Origin: Planomicrobium okeanokoites
GTDB lineage: Bacteria > Bacillota > Bacilli > Bacillales_A > Planococcaceae
Reading direction: 5' to 3'
DNA length: 64,000 nt
NCBI RefSeq assembly: GCF_003428875.1
Contig: NZ_QQRS01000001.1
Location: forward strand, 620,001-684,000
Shown: positions 1 to 8,417 of the stretch, piece after piece
Numbering within the stretch: position 1 is the stretch's first letter
How the letters are laid out: every line of letters begins with the position of its first letter
The notes under the pieces: model-generated
Seen by the model: the letters and a program-made list of their open reading frames with translations, nothing else
The model's database searches: none
What the model was told of the DNA's origin: nothing
Translations under genes and position numbers: made by a program

Positions 1-101
1 ACGATAATTTTTTTTGTCCATTCATTAATTACCCCTATCTTATCTGATAACTTCATTATGACGAAAAAAGTCCCATTTGTAAATGCCATAATAATACATT
101 A

Positions 102-1529
102 TTAACAAGGTAAGATTGCATTCAAGCGGCTTTCCCATGTATCCAATACTTGAATATCCACAGTTTCCCGGTGGGTAAGAAAGTCAGCAAAATTCAGATG
201 ATCATTGATGCAGCAGTTTTCCGGCTTGATATGCAATTGCTGATCAAAGCATTCCAGCACATATTCTCTAACACAGCTTTCCAAATTGATCAATTTCCTG
301 ATTTTAGCAGACTGCTTTATTTTTTCATTTTTTTGTTGTGCGATTTGAATAATGGTGTCTTGCTCACTTAAATGATTCTTCCAATAGGAAATCACTCTCA
401 AAGAAGTTTCTCTTACAATCCCCTGATCGACCAATTGTGCCGGGTCACCTTCATTCTGGTAAACTTCCCTTATTTCATGATTCGTTGGCAAATCATCCAG
501 GACAAGGTTTGCAAGAAGATCCTCGTCTCCCGCAGCGTACAATAAGGTTGCCAGAGCCGGATCACCATTCCTGCCTGCTCGCCCAACTTCCTGAACATAG
601 CCTTCTATGGAAGTCGGCACCTGAAAATGGATTACATGGCCAATATCCGGGATATGTACGCCCATTCCAAAAGCATTGGTTGAACAAACCCATTCCAATT
701 CACCATTCTGAAATTGCTGCTGGACAAAAATCCTGTCCTGATGTTCCATGCCCCCATGATAGAACGCCGTACGGATTCCGGATAGGCTGAGAAGGTTGGA
801 TAATTCCTGGGATTTTTTCCGTGTACCGGCGTATATGATACCCGGTCCTTTATTGGCTGCCACAAAAGTGGATAGCCACTCCAATTTCTCCTTGCCGTTT
901 TCAAATTTCTTTATATCATAAGCAATATTTTTCCGGTCCATCGGGTGTGTATAGATAAATGGTTCTGAAAGCTTCAGATACTGTTTGATTTCCTCCGTTA
1001 CTTTAGCAGTGGCAGTGGCGGTCAGCGCCAGAACCCGCGGATGGCCGAGAGCTGGCATAATTTCTGCTATCCTAAGATAATCCGGACGAAAATCAAAGCC
1101 CCATTGTGAAATGCAATGAGCTTCATCAGCAACAAGCAATGAAATGTTCAGTCCCATCAATTTATTTTTGATATAGGGCTGTACCAGCATTTCAGGAGAA
1201 ATAAAAATAAAACGGTAAGTATTCAAGTTGTGCAGAATGTTTGAGCGCTCAGCAGGATCAAGGAAAGAATTGATAGCAGCCACTGATTTTTCCCCCATCT
1301 TTTTCAATTGAGCTACTTGATCTTGCATCAGCGATAAGAGCGGCGAAACAACCAGTACACTTCCTTCCATCAGATGAGCAGGAAGCTGGTAGCACATCGA
1401 TTTGCCCATCCCTGTCGGCAATAAGGCGATTACGTCTTGGCCCCCAAGGATTTTTTCAATCACTTCCTTTTGTCCAGGACGGAAAGACGTAAATCCGTAC
1501 GTATCAAATAATGTTTTTTCCAGATTCAT
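102..1529 (-). CDS. recS: RecQ-family ATP-dependent DNA helicase (RecS-like)
   Basis: 475-residue superfamily 2 helicase that unwinds DNA 3'-5' during recombination and repair. Walker A TGMGKS lies at residues 39-44, DEAH at 135-138, and the arginine-finger motif QEVGRAGRNG at 313-322. The C-terminus is short, with a remnant cysteine cluster and no HRDC domain, which fits the short RecS (YpbC) type of B. subtilis (about 496 aa) rather than full-length RecQ. Its start overlaps the stop of the upstream ypbB by 4 nt (ATGA type), so the two are translationally coupled, as in B. subtilis. The family assignment is firm; the RecS subtype rests on length and neighbours. Confidence 0.92.
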   Translation of the reverse strand: MNLEKTLFDTYGFTSFRPGQKEVIEKILGGQDVIALLPTGMGKSMCYQLPAHLMEGSVLVVSPLLSLMQDQVAQLKKMGEKSVAAINSFLDPAERSNILHNLNTYRFIFISPEMLVQPYIKNKLMGLNISLLVADEAHCISQWGFDFRPDYLRIAEIMPALGHPRVLALTATATAKVTEEIKQYLKLSEPFIYTHPMDRKNIAYDIKKFENGKEKLEWLSTFVAANKGPGIIYAGTRKKSQELSNLLSLSGIRTAFYHGGMEHQDRIFVQQQFQNGELEWVCSTNAFGMGVHIPDIGHVIHFQVPTSIEGYVQEVGRAGRNGDPALATLLYAAGDEDLLANLVLDDLPTNHEIREVYQNEGDPAQLVDQGIVRETSLRVISYWKNHLSEQDTIIQIAQQKNEKIKQSAKIRKLINLESCVREYVLECFDQQLHIKPENCCINDHLNFADFLTHRETVDIQVLDTWESRLNAILPC

Positions 1530-2551
1530 AACGTTTCCCCCTTTGTCGCTAACGCAAGCCGAATTTGGAAGTAACCTGCCTCCGGTATGGCTTCTTTAAT
1601 ATCCCTAAGCCTTTTGGTATTCCGGGAATGGCTGACAGCAATTATCTTGCTGTAGAGACTTCCATCCATAAAAGCAAGAATATCAAACCCTGGGTCATTC
1701 ATTGCCAGCTCTACAAAATGGTCTTCAATCGTACTCGTCTTCAACCCTCTCAAAGCGGCAATTTCTTCAAGGCTTCGGCCATTTCTGAAATAATATTCGG
1801 TCCTTCTTGCAGTTTCCGTCAAAGAAGATTGTTGGATAACACCATCCAACAGTTCACTCATCATAGGAAACTGTCGGGTTTCCAGAACATCCATCCACGC
1901 ATGCAATGTTTCAATCGCTTGCAATTTGATATCAATGACTTCCAATCTTTCTGCGGCTGCTATTTGTTCCCAGGTCAAACCTCCGATTTTAAATCCTGAA
2001 AGTCTTTGGACAACAATTCTTTTACCGGCAGCATCCACATCAACCTTCGACAGGCTGACTGCCAACTCTGTTTTGAAGTTCCGACAACTTTCAGCATCAC
2101 GGTAATTAATTTTATGTAAATATTTTTTCACCCATTGCTGTATGTCTTCCGCAATCACTACCGGATCGAAAGCTCGCTGATTCTGATGAATTTGTGAAAG
2201 TGACTGGACAATCAAGGAAAGCCGCGCCATAAACAATTGTTCTTTTCCGCGATACTTCCATCCATTAAGCAAAGGAACCGGCGTCTGCAGTGCCATGGAC
2301 GCTTCCGTCATTCTCACAACCTGTCCATCTGTTATGATGAACCCTTGTTCAAATAATTTTTGGACGGCTTTATCATAGACCTTTTTTTCTAATTTCGGCA
2401 TAACCCCGAAGTATGGGTGAAGTTTATAATAGCCGATGTCCTGAATTGTCTGTCCGGATTTTTTCCCTTTTATCAAATGATAGGGTGAGGAAATCGTCCG
2501 CTCGCCATCCACCGCTTTTAAAATCGTGATAAGAATATCTTCAAATAACAA
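1526..2551 (-). CDS. ypbB: YpbB, helix-turn-helix domain protein coupled to RecS
   Basis: 341-residue protein of unknown biochemical role, conserved directly upstream of the RecS helicase in Bacillales. The C-terminal part (about residues 250-290, around RNGRSLEEIAALRGLKTST) is a helix-turn-helix of the type found at the C-terminus of RecQ-like helicases, so YpbB may supply the DNA-binding module that the short RecS lacks; that is an inference. No signal peptide or membrane segment is visible. The stop overlaps the recS start. It is divergently oriented from the ferredoxin gene. Confidence 0.8.
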   Translation of the reverse strand: MLFEDILITILKAVDGERTISSPYHLIKGKKSGQTIQDIGYYKLHPYFGVMPKLEKKVYDKAVQKLFEQGFIITDGQVVRMTEASMALQTPVPLLNGWKYRGKEQLFMARLSLIVQSLSQIHQNQRAFDPVVIAEDIQQWVKKYLHKINYRDAESCRNFKTELAVSLSKVDVDAAGKRIVVQRLSGFKIGGLTWEQIAAAERLEVIDIKLQAIETLHAWMDVLETRQFPMMSELLDGVIQQSSLTETARRTEYYFRNGRSLEEIAALRGLKTSTIEDHFVELAMNDPGFDILAFMDGSLYSKIIAVSHSRNTKRLRDIKEAIPEAGYFQIRLALATKGETL

Positions 2552-2625
2552 GACTGCGCCCCCTAGCGGTTTTTGGTTGAAAAACTACTCAAACACCTTT
2601 AGAATGAAAACGATAGTATAACTGA

Positions 2626-2910
<285 letters not shown>

Positions 2911-2924
2911 TTATTGATTGTACA

Positions 2925-2962
2925 GAAAATCCCCTGAGAAAAATTTTCTCAGGGGATTTTCT
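2925..2962. terminator. Bidirectional terminator between fer and ribU
   Basis: Perfect inverted repeat with arms at 2925-2942 and 2944-2961 (core AAAATCCCCTGAGAAAA). T-rich sequence follows on both strands, so it can end both the fer (+) and ribU (-) transcripts, whose stops converge on it. Confidence 0.92.
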
Positions 2963-2993
2963 TATTCCATCTATTATTATATCGTTATTTATT

Positions 2994-3575
2994 TCAGGCT
3001 TGATAGTAAAGGCGCTGCTTCTCAATCCACCTGTGCATGCTGCTGAACATCAGCAGAACCACCAGCGTCAATAAAATACCTTTAATCAAATTGAACGGCA
3101 GAATACCCAAAACGATCGTTCCGAACAGTGCATTGCCGGTTTCAGCGGGCATATTCAGGAAATACGTGTACATTGGCAGAAATACCAGGTAGTTGAGAAT
3201 GCTCATACCGATTGCCATTGAAAGTGTTCCAGCGGCCAATCCAAAAATCATGCCTTTTTTAGTCGAAATCTTGTTATAGATGTAATAGACAGGCATAAAA
3301 AATAAGATGCTTGTCGCAAAGTTCGCCAAATGTCCTACTGGGACACCTGTTGGGCTTCCTTGGAATAACCAATCCAGCACGTTCTTAAAGAACGCTACCA
3401 GTATACCGGCTACCGGCCCCATTGTAATAGCCGCTATCAAAGCTGGCACATCACTAAAATCCACTTTCAAAAATGCCGGCAATGCTGGCAAAGGGAAATT
3501 AAACAGCATCAAGATAAATGAAATACTGCTCAGCATCCCGATTACAATCATCGACTGTAATTTTTTGTTCTTCAT
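2994..3575 (-). CDS. ribU: Riboflavin ECF transporter substrate-binding subunit RibU
   Basis: 193-residue hydrophobic S-component with about six membrane segments that binds riboflavin. In this family it works with the shared EcfA/EcfA'/EcfT energising module, which is not in this window. The sequence is highly similar to B. subtilis RibU (YpaA), including the FP-LP-FLK-DFSDVPALIA region near the N-terminus. The open frame extends 28 codons upstream, but the start at 3575 (MKNKKLQ) is chosen because AAGGAGAGAGG sits just before it and the family begins there. Expression is probably controlled by the FMN riboswitch about 150 nt upstream. Confidence 0.95.
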   Translation of the reverse strand: MKNKKLQSMIVIGMLSSISFILMLFNFPLPALPAFLKVDFSDVPALIAAITMGPVAGILVAFFKNVLDWLFQGSPTGVPVGHLANFATSILFFMPVYYIYNKISTKKGMIFGLAAGTLSMAIGMSILNYLVFLPMYTYFLNMPAETGNALFGTIVLGILPFNLIKGILLTLVVLLMFSSMHRWIEKQRLYYQA

Positions 3576-3640
3576 TATTCCTCTCTCCTTGTCGTGATTC
3601 ACCAGAAGAAAGGCTTGGATCGTGTTGTTACATAGCAAAT

Positions 3641-3666
3641 CCCTTAAGCTGAAAACCACTTAAGGG
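3641..3666 (-). promoter_or_regulatory. Hairpin in ribU leader, possible riboswitch expression platform
   Basis: CCCTTAAG and CTTAAGGG pair perfectly around a 10-nt loop, between the FMN aptamer and the ribU start codon. The T run after it is short (ATTTGC), so it may be a weak terminator or a switch helix rather than a strong terminator. The role is inferred from its position. Confidence 0.4.
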
Positions 3667-3724
3667 AGAAAAGGCACACTTAAAACAGCGTTCCGTTTAC
3701 AGTAAACGACACACGTCCGCACCT

Positions 3725-3853
3725 TCACCTTCTCCCATCCAGACTATACTGTCGGCTTTGGAATCTCACCAAATCCTGCGTTTTACGGCTCGCGGGCTTA
3801 TGAACAATCGTTCAATTACCGCCGGTAGGGAATTGCACCCTGCCCCGAAGATG
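3725..3853 (-). promoter_or_regulatory. FMN riboswitch (RFN element)
   Basis: Read on the minus strand, this stretch contains the RFN consensus segments in order: ATCTTCGGGGCAGGGTG, the CCCTACCGGCGGTAAT block, the AGCCCGCGAGCC block, GATTTGGTGAGATTCC, and the closing GTCTGGATGGGAGAAGG. It precedes the riboflavin transporter gene, the expected target. It binds FMN and is expected to lower ribU expression when flavin is plentiful. Confidence 0.96.
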
Positions 3854-3860
3854 AATCGAT

Positions 3861-3888
3861 ATTTTATTTAATTACAAATTAATGATAA
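3861..3888 (-). promoter_or_regulatory. Candidate promoter for the ribU leader
   Basis: TTATCA and TAAAAT are separated by 16 nt on the minus strand, just upstream of the FMN aptamer. Position and spacing fit a sigma-A promoter, though the -35 match is modest. Confidence 0.4.
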
Positions 3889-3891
3889 TTG

Positions 3892-3931
3892 AAAAAAGGC
3901 GCATTGTAAACAGCTTTGCTTACAATGCGCC
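3892..3931 (-). terminator. Terminator of the sigX-rsiX transcript
   Basis: A 12-bp stem (GGCGCATTGTAA pairing with TTACAATGCGCC), a 10-nt loop and a T6 run on the minus strand, immediately after the rsiX stop. It separates the operon from the ribU leader. Confidence 0.92.
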
Positions 3932-3938
3932 TCGTCAA

Positions 3939-5177
3939 TTAATAATTATATTCCTTAACGTTTATCCCTGCAGGAACCGGTAATGGTTTCGTGAAATCAT
4001 ACTTGTTCCAGTTTGTATCCACGGTATTGGCAATCATCAATTCCTTGCCGAAAGAGTCCGCGGTCAGAACCATTCCTTCTATCAAGAATACTGCTTCTCT
4101 ATACTCATAAGAATTGAAATCCACCGGTTCAGTAAACTCCACCGTAACTGTTCTGTCGTTTTCAGAAACGGAATACTCCAAATCCTGTGGCACGACAGAT
4201 TCATATAGATCGTTTGGTGAGGATTTCATGGCTTCCAAAGCTGCTGAAACATTTTCATGCGGCATATCATAACCAGGTACAAGATAGCGTTCTGTATCTG
4301 CGGTACTATACGAATAGTAGGCGATATTTGTGATGCCAGGCTGAATCGCTTGAACCTGTCCTACCTGATCAAAATTCGCAGCATTTCCGGATTCGTCGAC
4401 GATTGAAATTTCAGAGGCATCGGAAAACGTAGCTGCCAACGAATTGAAATAAACACTCATCGCGGCGGAAGCCATGTCGTATTCATGAGCAGCGGGCAAT
4501 TCATGTTGAACCCCTTCTGCAGTCGCATCAATTGTTCCGCTGTATGGGTGATATTCATCAAACCCCAATGCTTCTTCATCAAGTTCGGCTGCATATCGAT
4601 TATAGAGTTCAACTGCATCCACATCAGCGGTTCCAAAATCTTCCACCAATCGGTCCTCCCAAATCACAAATGACACCGGGATAACAATCGCATTTTCAGT
4701 CAAGCCCACAGTGAACAAGGAAATGCCTTCCAATTGCTCTTCATTAAGAGTAATTTCAGGTGGACCTGCGGCGGATTCCATAGCATTGAAAGAATCTGAA
4801 CCTTCTTCTGAATCCGCTTCTTCAGAAGATTCGGTTGCCGCTGACTCCGATTCTGCACCTCCACTATCTTCCGTAGCAGCTGAGTTAGCGTCTCCGCTTT
4901 CTGCTGTACTTTCTTCAGCACCCTCGCCTTCCGAACCGCTCATATCATAAGCACTCTCATCGCTGCTTTGGCCGAGCATGGACGCCAGCAGCACACCGAA
5001 CGTGATAAATGCCAGAGCCGCAACTAGAAGCGGCACCCAGTTCTTCGATTTTTTATGGGGTCTTTCTGTTTTTTGGAGCCGTTTAAAAACTTCTTCTTTT
5101 GGTCTTTCGTCTTTGATAGCGGGGAAATCCTTTAACAAATTTTCGATGTTTTCTTCATCCCATTTGTTATTCGGCAT
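3939..5177 (-). CDS. rsiX: Anti-sigma factor RsiX-like, GerMN-type extracellular domain
   Basis: 412-residue single-pass membrane protein. It has a charged cytoplasmic N-terminus (about 1-45) expected to hold the sigma factor, a membrane helix at about 46-68, a low-complexity linker rich in Ser, Glu and Ala (about 71-135), and an extracellular C-terminal part resembling the GerMN/RsiX domain. Its start lies 11 nt inside sigX, so the pair is translationally coupled. It is longer than B. subtilis RsiX (about 368 aa), mostly through the linker. RsiX is known to hold SigX inactive; here that is inferred from homology and position. Confidence 0.88.
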   Translation of the reverse strand: MPNNKWDEENIENLLKDFPAIKDERPKEEVFKRLQKTERPHKKSKNWVPLLVAALAFITFGVLLASMLGQSSDESAYDMSGSEGEGAEESTAESGDANSAATEDSGGAESESAATESSEEADSEEGSDSFNAMESAAGPPEITLNEEQLEGISLFTVGLTENAIVIPVSFVIWEDRLVEDFGTADVDAVELYNRYAAELDEEALGFDEYHPYSGTIDATAEGVQHELPAAHEYDMASAAMSVYFNSLAATFSDASEISIVDESGNAANFDQVGQVQAIQPGITNIAYYSYSTADTERYLVPGYDMPHENVSAALEAMKSSPNDLYESVVPQDLEYSVSENDRTVTVEFTEPVDFNSYEYREAVFLIEGMVLTADSFGKELMIANTVDTNWNKYDFTKPLPVPAGINVKEYNY

Positions 5178-5700
5178 TTTGCAATCCCCCTTCCTTTGCG
5201 GTTAATTTTTGGCGCAGGGATTTGATTGCACGGTGCTGGGTCGTTTTGACCTTTCCTTCTGACCAATCAAGGATTTCAGCAGTTTCGGCAATGGACAAAT
5301 CCTGGAAGAAGCGCATGATGACGACCATTTTCTGGTCTCCTGTGCAAGTATCCAACGCTTTATATAATGAGAGCTTATCTTCATTCAATAAAGACAGCTC
5401 TTCCGGCAAACGCTCAGAAGAAGTCAACTGCTGCGTTTCCCAGTCGAAATGCTCCATCGAATGCTTTTGCCTCACTGAAGCTTTTCGGAAATGATCGATG
5501 GCAACATTTTTGGCGATGGAAAAAAGCCATGTCTTCTCAGTGCTTTTGCCTTCAAAGCGGTCATAAGCCCGAAATACCCGAATATAAACTTCGTGCATGA
5601 GATCTTCCGCGATATGGCGGTTCTTAACCAAATAAATCAGGAATTGGAAAACATCCTGATGGTACTGGTCATAAAGCCTGTGGAAAACGGAGTCATTCAT
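5167..5700 (-). CDS. sigX: ECF-type RNA polymerase sigma factor SigX-like
   Basis: 177-residue group IV sigma factor. Region 2 (core binding and -10 recognition) covers about residues 8-75, with FLIYLVKNRHIAEDLMHEVY typical of ECF factors. Region 4 (-35 recognition) covers about 115-165 with WSEGKVKTTQHRA as its helix-turn-helix. GGGGGGAG precedes the ATG. It lies just downstream of resE and upstream of its anti-sigma factor, the same order as B. subtilis res-sigX-rsiX. In B. subtilis SigX governs cell-envelope charge and lipid genes. A SigX-type promoter sits directly upstream. Confidence 0.93.
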   Translation of the reverse strand: MNDSVFHRLYDQYHQDVFQFLIYLVKNRHIAEDLMHEVYIRVFRAYDRFEGKSTEKTWLFSIAKNVAIDHFRKASVRQKHSMEHFDWETQQLTSSERLPEELSLLNEDKLSLYKALDTCTGDQKMVVIMRFFQDLSIAETAEILDWSEGKVKTTQHRAIKSLRQKLTAKEGGLQNAE

Positions 5701-5724
5701 ATACTCCCCCCGTTCTTAGAATTA

Positions 5725-5750
5725 GTCGTTTTATGTCGAATTAAGTTACA
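5725..5750 (-). promoter_or_regulatory. ECF (SigX-type) autoregulatory promoter of sigX-rsiX
   Basis: Minus strand TGTAAC (5750-5745), 16-nt spacer, then CGAC (5728-5725). This matches the ECF promoter class recognised by B. subtilis SigX (TGTAAC...CGAC). It is about 25 nt upstream of the sigX start, and its -35 element overlaps the resE stop codon. Confidence 0.75.
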
Positions 5751-7527
5751 TCTTTTTCAGTGGCAGCAGGAAAAAGAATGAAGTTCCTTTACCAAATTCA
5801 CTTTCCACATCGATTACACCGTCGTGAGCCTTGACGATATTGCTGGCAATCGCCAAGCCAAGCCCGGTTCCGCCTTTGCCGAGTGTACGGGCTTTGTCTG
5901 CTTTGTAGAAACGCTCAAAGACAAAAGCTTTGTCCTCTTCGGATATACCCGAACCTGTGTCATTGACGGATATCTTAGCAAAATTATTCTGTTGCTGTGC
6001 CTTCACAATTACCCTTCCGCCTTCTGGTGTATGGCGCAGCGCATTGTCGATAAGATTGGTCATTACTTGCTCAATTCTGTCTTCATCAATTTCAGCAGCT
6101 GTCCAATCATCAATATCCGTATCAAAAGACAATTCAATTCCATTTTCTTTCGCAGCCTGAGCGAATTTAAGGGTCATGCGCTCGATGACATTATTTAGCT
6201 GGACGACTTCTTTATAAAGTCGCATGTGTCCGGATTCCAGTCTGGCCAGATTAAGCAAATCTGTTACAAGCCGGCCCATCCGCTGAGATTCTTCATAAAT
6301 GATTTTCGTCATTTCCCGGCGTTCTTCCTCTGTTGCACCGACATCATCAAGCAGAGCTTCGCTATATCCCTGAAGCATGGCTATTGGTGTCCGCAATTCA
6401 TGGGATACATTGGAAATGAAGTCTTCACGCAGTTTTTCCAGTTTATGCTGTTCTGTCATATCATGCAGGACAGCCACAGCCCCACGGACCGAGTCACCGC
6501 TGTATAGCGGGCTGAATGATACTGCGTAGTAAGCTCCTTCAATTTCAAGCTCTTCTTCCAGCTCTTCCTCAAAATGAAGAACGTGGTCCAGCATATGATA
6601 CAGTTCGAGCGGAAGAGGCTTTCCTTCAGGAATCGCTTTTTTCAACAGCCAGTTTTCATGCAGCTTTTCTGCAGGGGGATTGCTGAGCAGGACAGTTTTA
6701 TCTTGATTGAAAGTAATGACAGCATCAGCCATTGATGTCAAGATACTGGATAATTGTTCTTTTTCCTGACTGATAACTTCGAGATGATGTTTTAATTGGC
6801 CGCCCATCTGATTGAATGCAGTTGCCAATTGGCCGATTTCATCTTTGGAAGTGGATTTGACTCTGGTATCAAAATTACCTTTCGCCAGCTCAAATGCACC
6901 TTCACGCATTTTACGCAGTGGCGAAGTAATGCGGGAAGAAAGGAAGAATGCAAAAAATGTTGTAAGCAATAATGCGATGAAAGCTGACAGGAAGACGATG
7001 TTCGTGGTTCTCTCAGCCGTACGGTCCATCACTTCAAGGGACTGGTAGATGAATACTGTTCCATGCAGTTCCTGTCCTGTCTGAAGCGGACTTGCTAAAA
7101 CAATATAGGATTCCATTCTGTCTTCTCCCGACAAAGCAGGAAGAAGCATTTCCTTCATAACGGTTTCATCACTTTCAAAAACTTTCTGGAACGCAGGTTC
7201 ATTCAGAATGCGTTCACGGATTTCATCGCCATTCATGCCGTCATGCAAAAAATAAGAACTTTCATATGGTGCTTCGGCGATGACAGCATTTGTTTCAGGA
7301 CCCAGAATATCGTCGATGATATTCAATGATATGTCCAAATTGCCATGTTCATTGAAAATACGGGCAATTGTAGCCGCTTCCTTATTCAAAGTTTCTTCAA
7401 CCGTTTGGCTGTGGTAATTTCCCAAAAATTCCAAAAGGAGTACAGTAACAATAAAAAGGACAAAGGAAACGAGAAGCAGGATGGTAATCCACAGCTTCCC
7501 GACGACACTATTCCATATTCTATTCAT
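5746..7527 (-). CDS. resE: Sensor histidine kinase ResE
   Basis: 593-residue membrane sensor kinase of the redox/respiration two-component system. Membrane helices at about 11-34 and 176-198 flank an extracellular sensor region. A HAMP linker follows (about 195-250), then a PAS domain (about 255-360), then HisKA with SHELRTP and phospho-acceptor His376. The HATPase domain has NLIDNALRHT, NDTGSGISEED and GGTGLGLAI. It overlaps resD by 8 nt. In B. subtilis ResE phosphorylates ResD under oxygen limitation or nitric oxide. Confidence 0.95.
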   Translation of the reverse strand: MNRIWNSVVGKLWITILLLVSFVLFIVTVLLLEFLGNYHSQTVEETLNKEAATIARIFNEHGNLDISLNIIDDILGPETNAVIAEAPYESSYFLHDGMNGDEIRERILNEPAFQKVFESDETVMKEMLLPALSGEDRMESYIVLASPLQTGQELHGTVFIYQSLEVMDRTAERTTNIVFLSAFIALLLTTFFAFFLSSRITSPLRKMREGAFELAKGNFDTRVKSTSKDEIGQLATAFNQMGGQLKHHLEVISQEKEQLSSILTSMADAVITFNQDKTVLLSNPPAEKLHENWLLKKAIPEGKPLPLELYHMLDHVLHFEEELEEELEIEGAYYAVSFSPLYSGDSVRGAVAVLHDMTEQHKLEKLREDFISNVSHELRTPIAMLQGYSEALLDDVGATEEERREMTKIIYEESQRMGRLVTDLLNLARLESGHMRLYKEVVQLNNVIERMTLKFAQAAKENGIELSFDTDIDDWTAAEIDEDRIEQVMTNLIDNALRHTPEGGRVIVKAQQQNNFAKISVNDTGSGISEEDKAFVFERFYKADKARTLGKGGTGLGLAIASNIVKAHDGVIDVESEFGKGTSFFFLLPLKKM

Positions 7528-8236
7528 TGCCGACCTCGAATTTATAACCTACTCCCCAGACTGTCACAATCATTTTGGCAGCAGATTCCGAGACCCGGTT
7601 CAATTTTTCGCGAAGTCGTTTCACATGTGTATCAACTGTCCGAAGGTCTCCGAAGAAATCGTAATGCCAAACTTCTTTGAGCAGATGCTCCCGGTCAAAA
7701 ACTTTATCCGGTGCTTTGGCAAGGAAATAAAGCAACTCGTATTCTTTAGGAGTCAGGTTCACTTCGGTACCGTCAGCTGTGACCCGGTGAGCATCATGAT
7801 CAATCGTCAGATGCGGAAAAACGACTAGATCTTTGGAAACAGTTGAATTGGCGGATGGCGAATAGGCGGATGAGCGGCGAAGAATCGCTTTTACCCGCAG
7901 CACCACTTCCCTTGGACTGAAGGGTTTGACGATATAGTCATCAGCTCCGGATTCAAAACCTTCGACCCGATTCGCTTCTTCGCCTTTCGCAGTCAGCATG
8001 ATAATTGGGGTCATTTTAGTTTCACGCAGTTCCGTCGCTACTTCAATCCCACCTTTTTCAGGCATCATCAAATCCAGCAGGATGCAGTGATAGTCTTTTT
8101 CAGTGGCCATTTCAAGGGCTTCAACGCCATTTTCCGCTTCTTCGACAAGGTACCCTTCGCGCTCAAGGTACATTTTCAACAACCTGCGGATCCTTTCCTC
8201 ATCATCGACAACCAAAATTGTAATTTCCTCAGACAT
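7520..8236 (-). CDS. resD: Response regulator ResD
   Basis: 238-residue OmpR/PhoB-type regulator. The receiver domain (about 5-120) has acidic residues at 11-12, phospho-acceptor Asp55 in LLDLMMP, and the conserved Thr and Lys in MLTAK. A winged-helix DNA-binding domain follows (about 140-235), containing LTPKEYELL and RTVDTHVKRLR. It forms a two-gene unit with resE and is separated from resC by a strong terminator, so it must have its own promoter in the 8237-8330 gap. The family is known to activate the res and anaerobic respiration genes. Confidence 0.96.
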   Translation of the reverse strand: MSEEITILVVDDEERIRRLLKMYLEREGYLVEEAENGVEALEMATEKDYHCILLDLMMPEKGGIEVATELRETKMTPIIMLTAKGEEANRVEGFESGADDYIVKPFSPREVVLRVKAILRRSSAYSPSANSTVSKDLVVFPHLTIDHDAHRVTADGTEVNLTPKEYELLYFLAKAPDKVFDREHLLKEVWHYDFFGDLRTVDTHVKRLREKLNRVSESAAKMIVTVWGVGYKFEVGNE

Positions 8237-8334
8237 CGTAATCCCTCCAACTTTCTTCTATTCTTACATTGTACCGATAACATTTCCAAAAATAAATAAA
8301 AATGGGTTTCTATATAAGCAGTCAAATCTTATTG

Positions 8335-8378
8335 AAAAAGCGGATGGAGAAAAATAATGCTTTTTCTCCATCCGCTTT
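8335..8378 (-). terminator. Terminator separating resABC from resDE
   Basis: 18-bp stem (AAAGCGGATGGAGAAAAA pairing with TTTTTCTCCATCCGCTTT) around a 6-nt loop, with a T tract on the minus strand. It lies after resC and before the resD start. Confidence 0.92.
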
Positions 8379-8417
8379 GATTTGATTCCTTTATAAATTC
8401 ATATGGCTCCGTACCTG

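Noticed and set aside
3576-3659. N-terminal extension of RibU
   Set aside because: The extra 28 codons lie in the riboswitch-controlled leader, and a strong ribosome binding site precedes the internal ATG that matches the family start.
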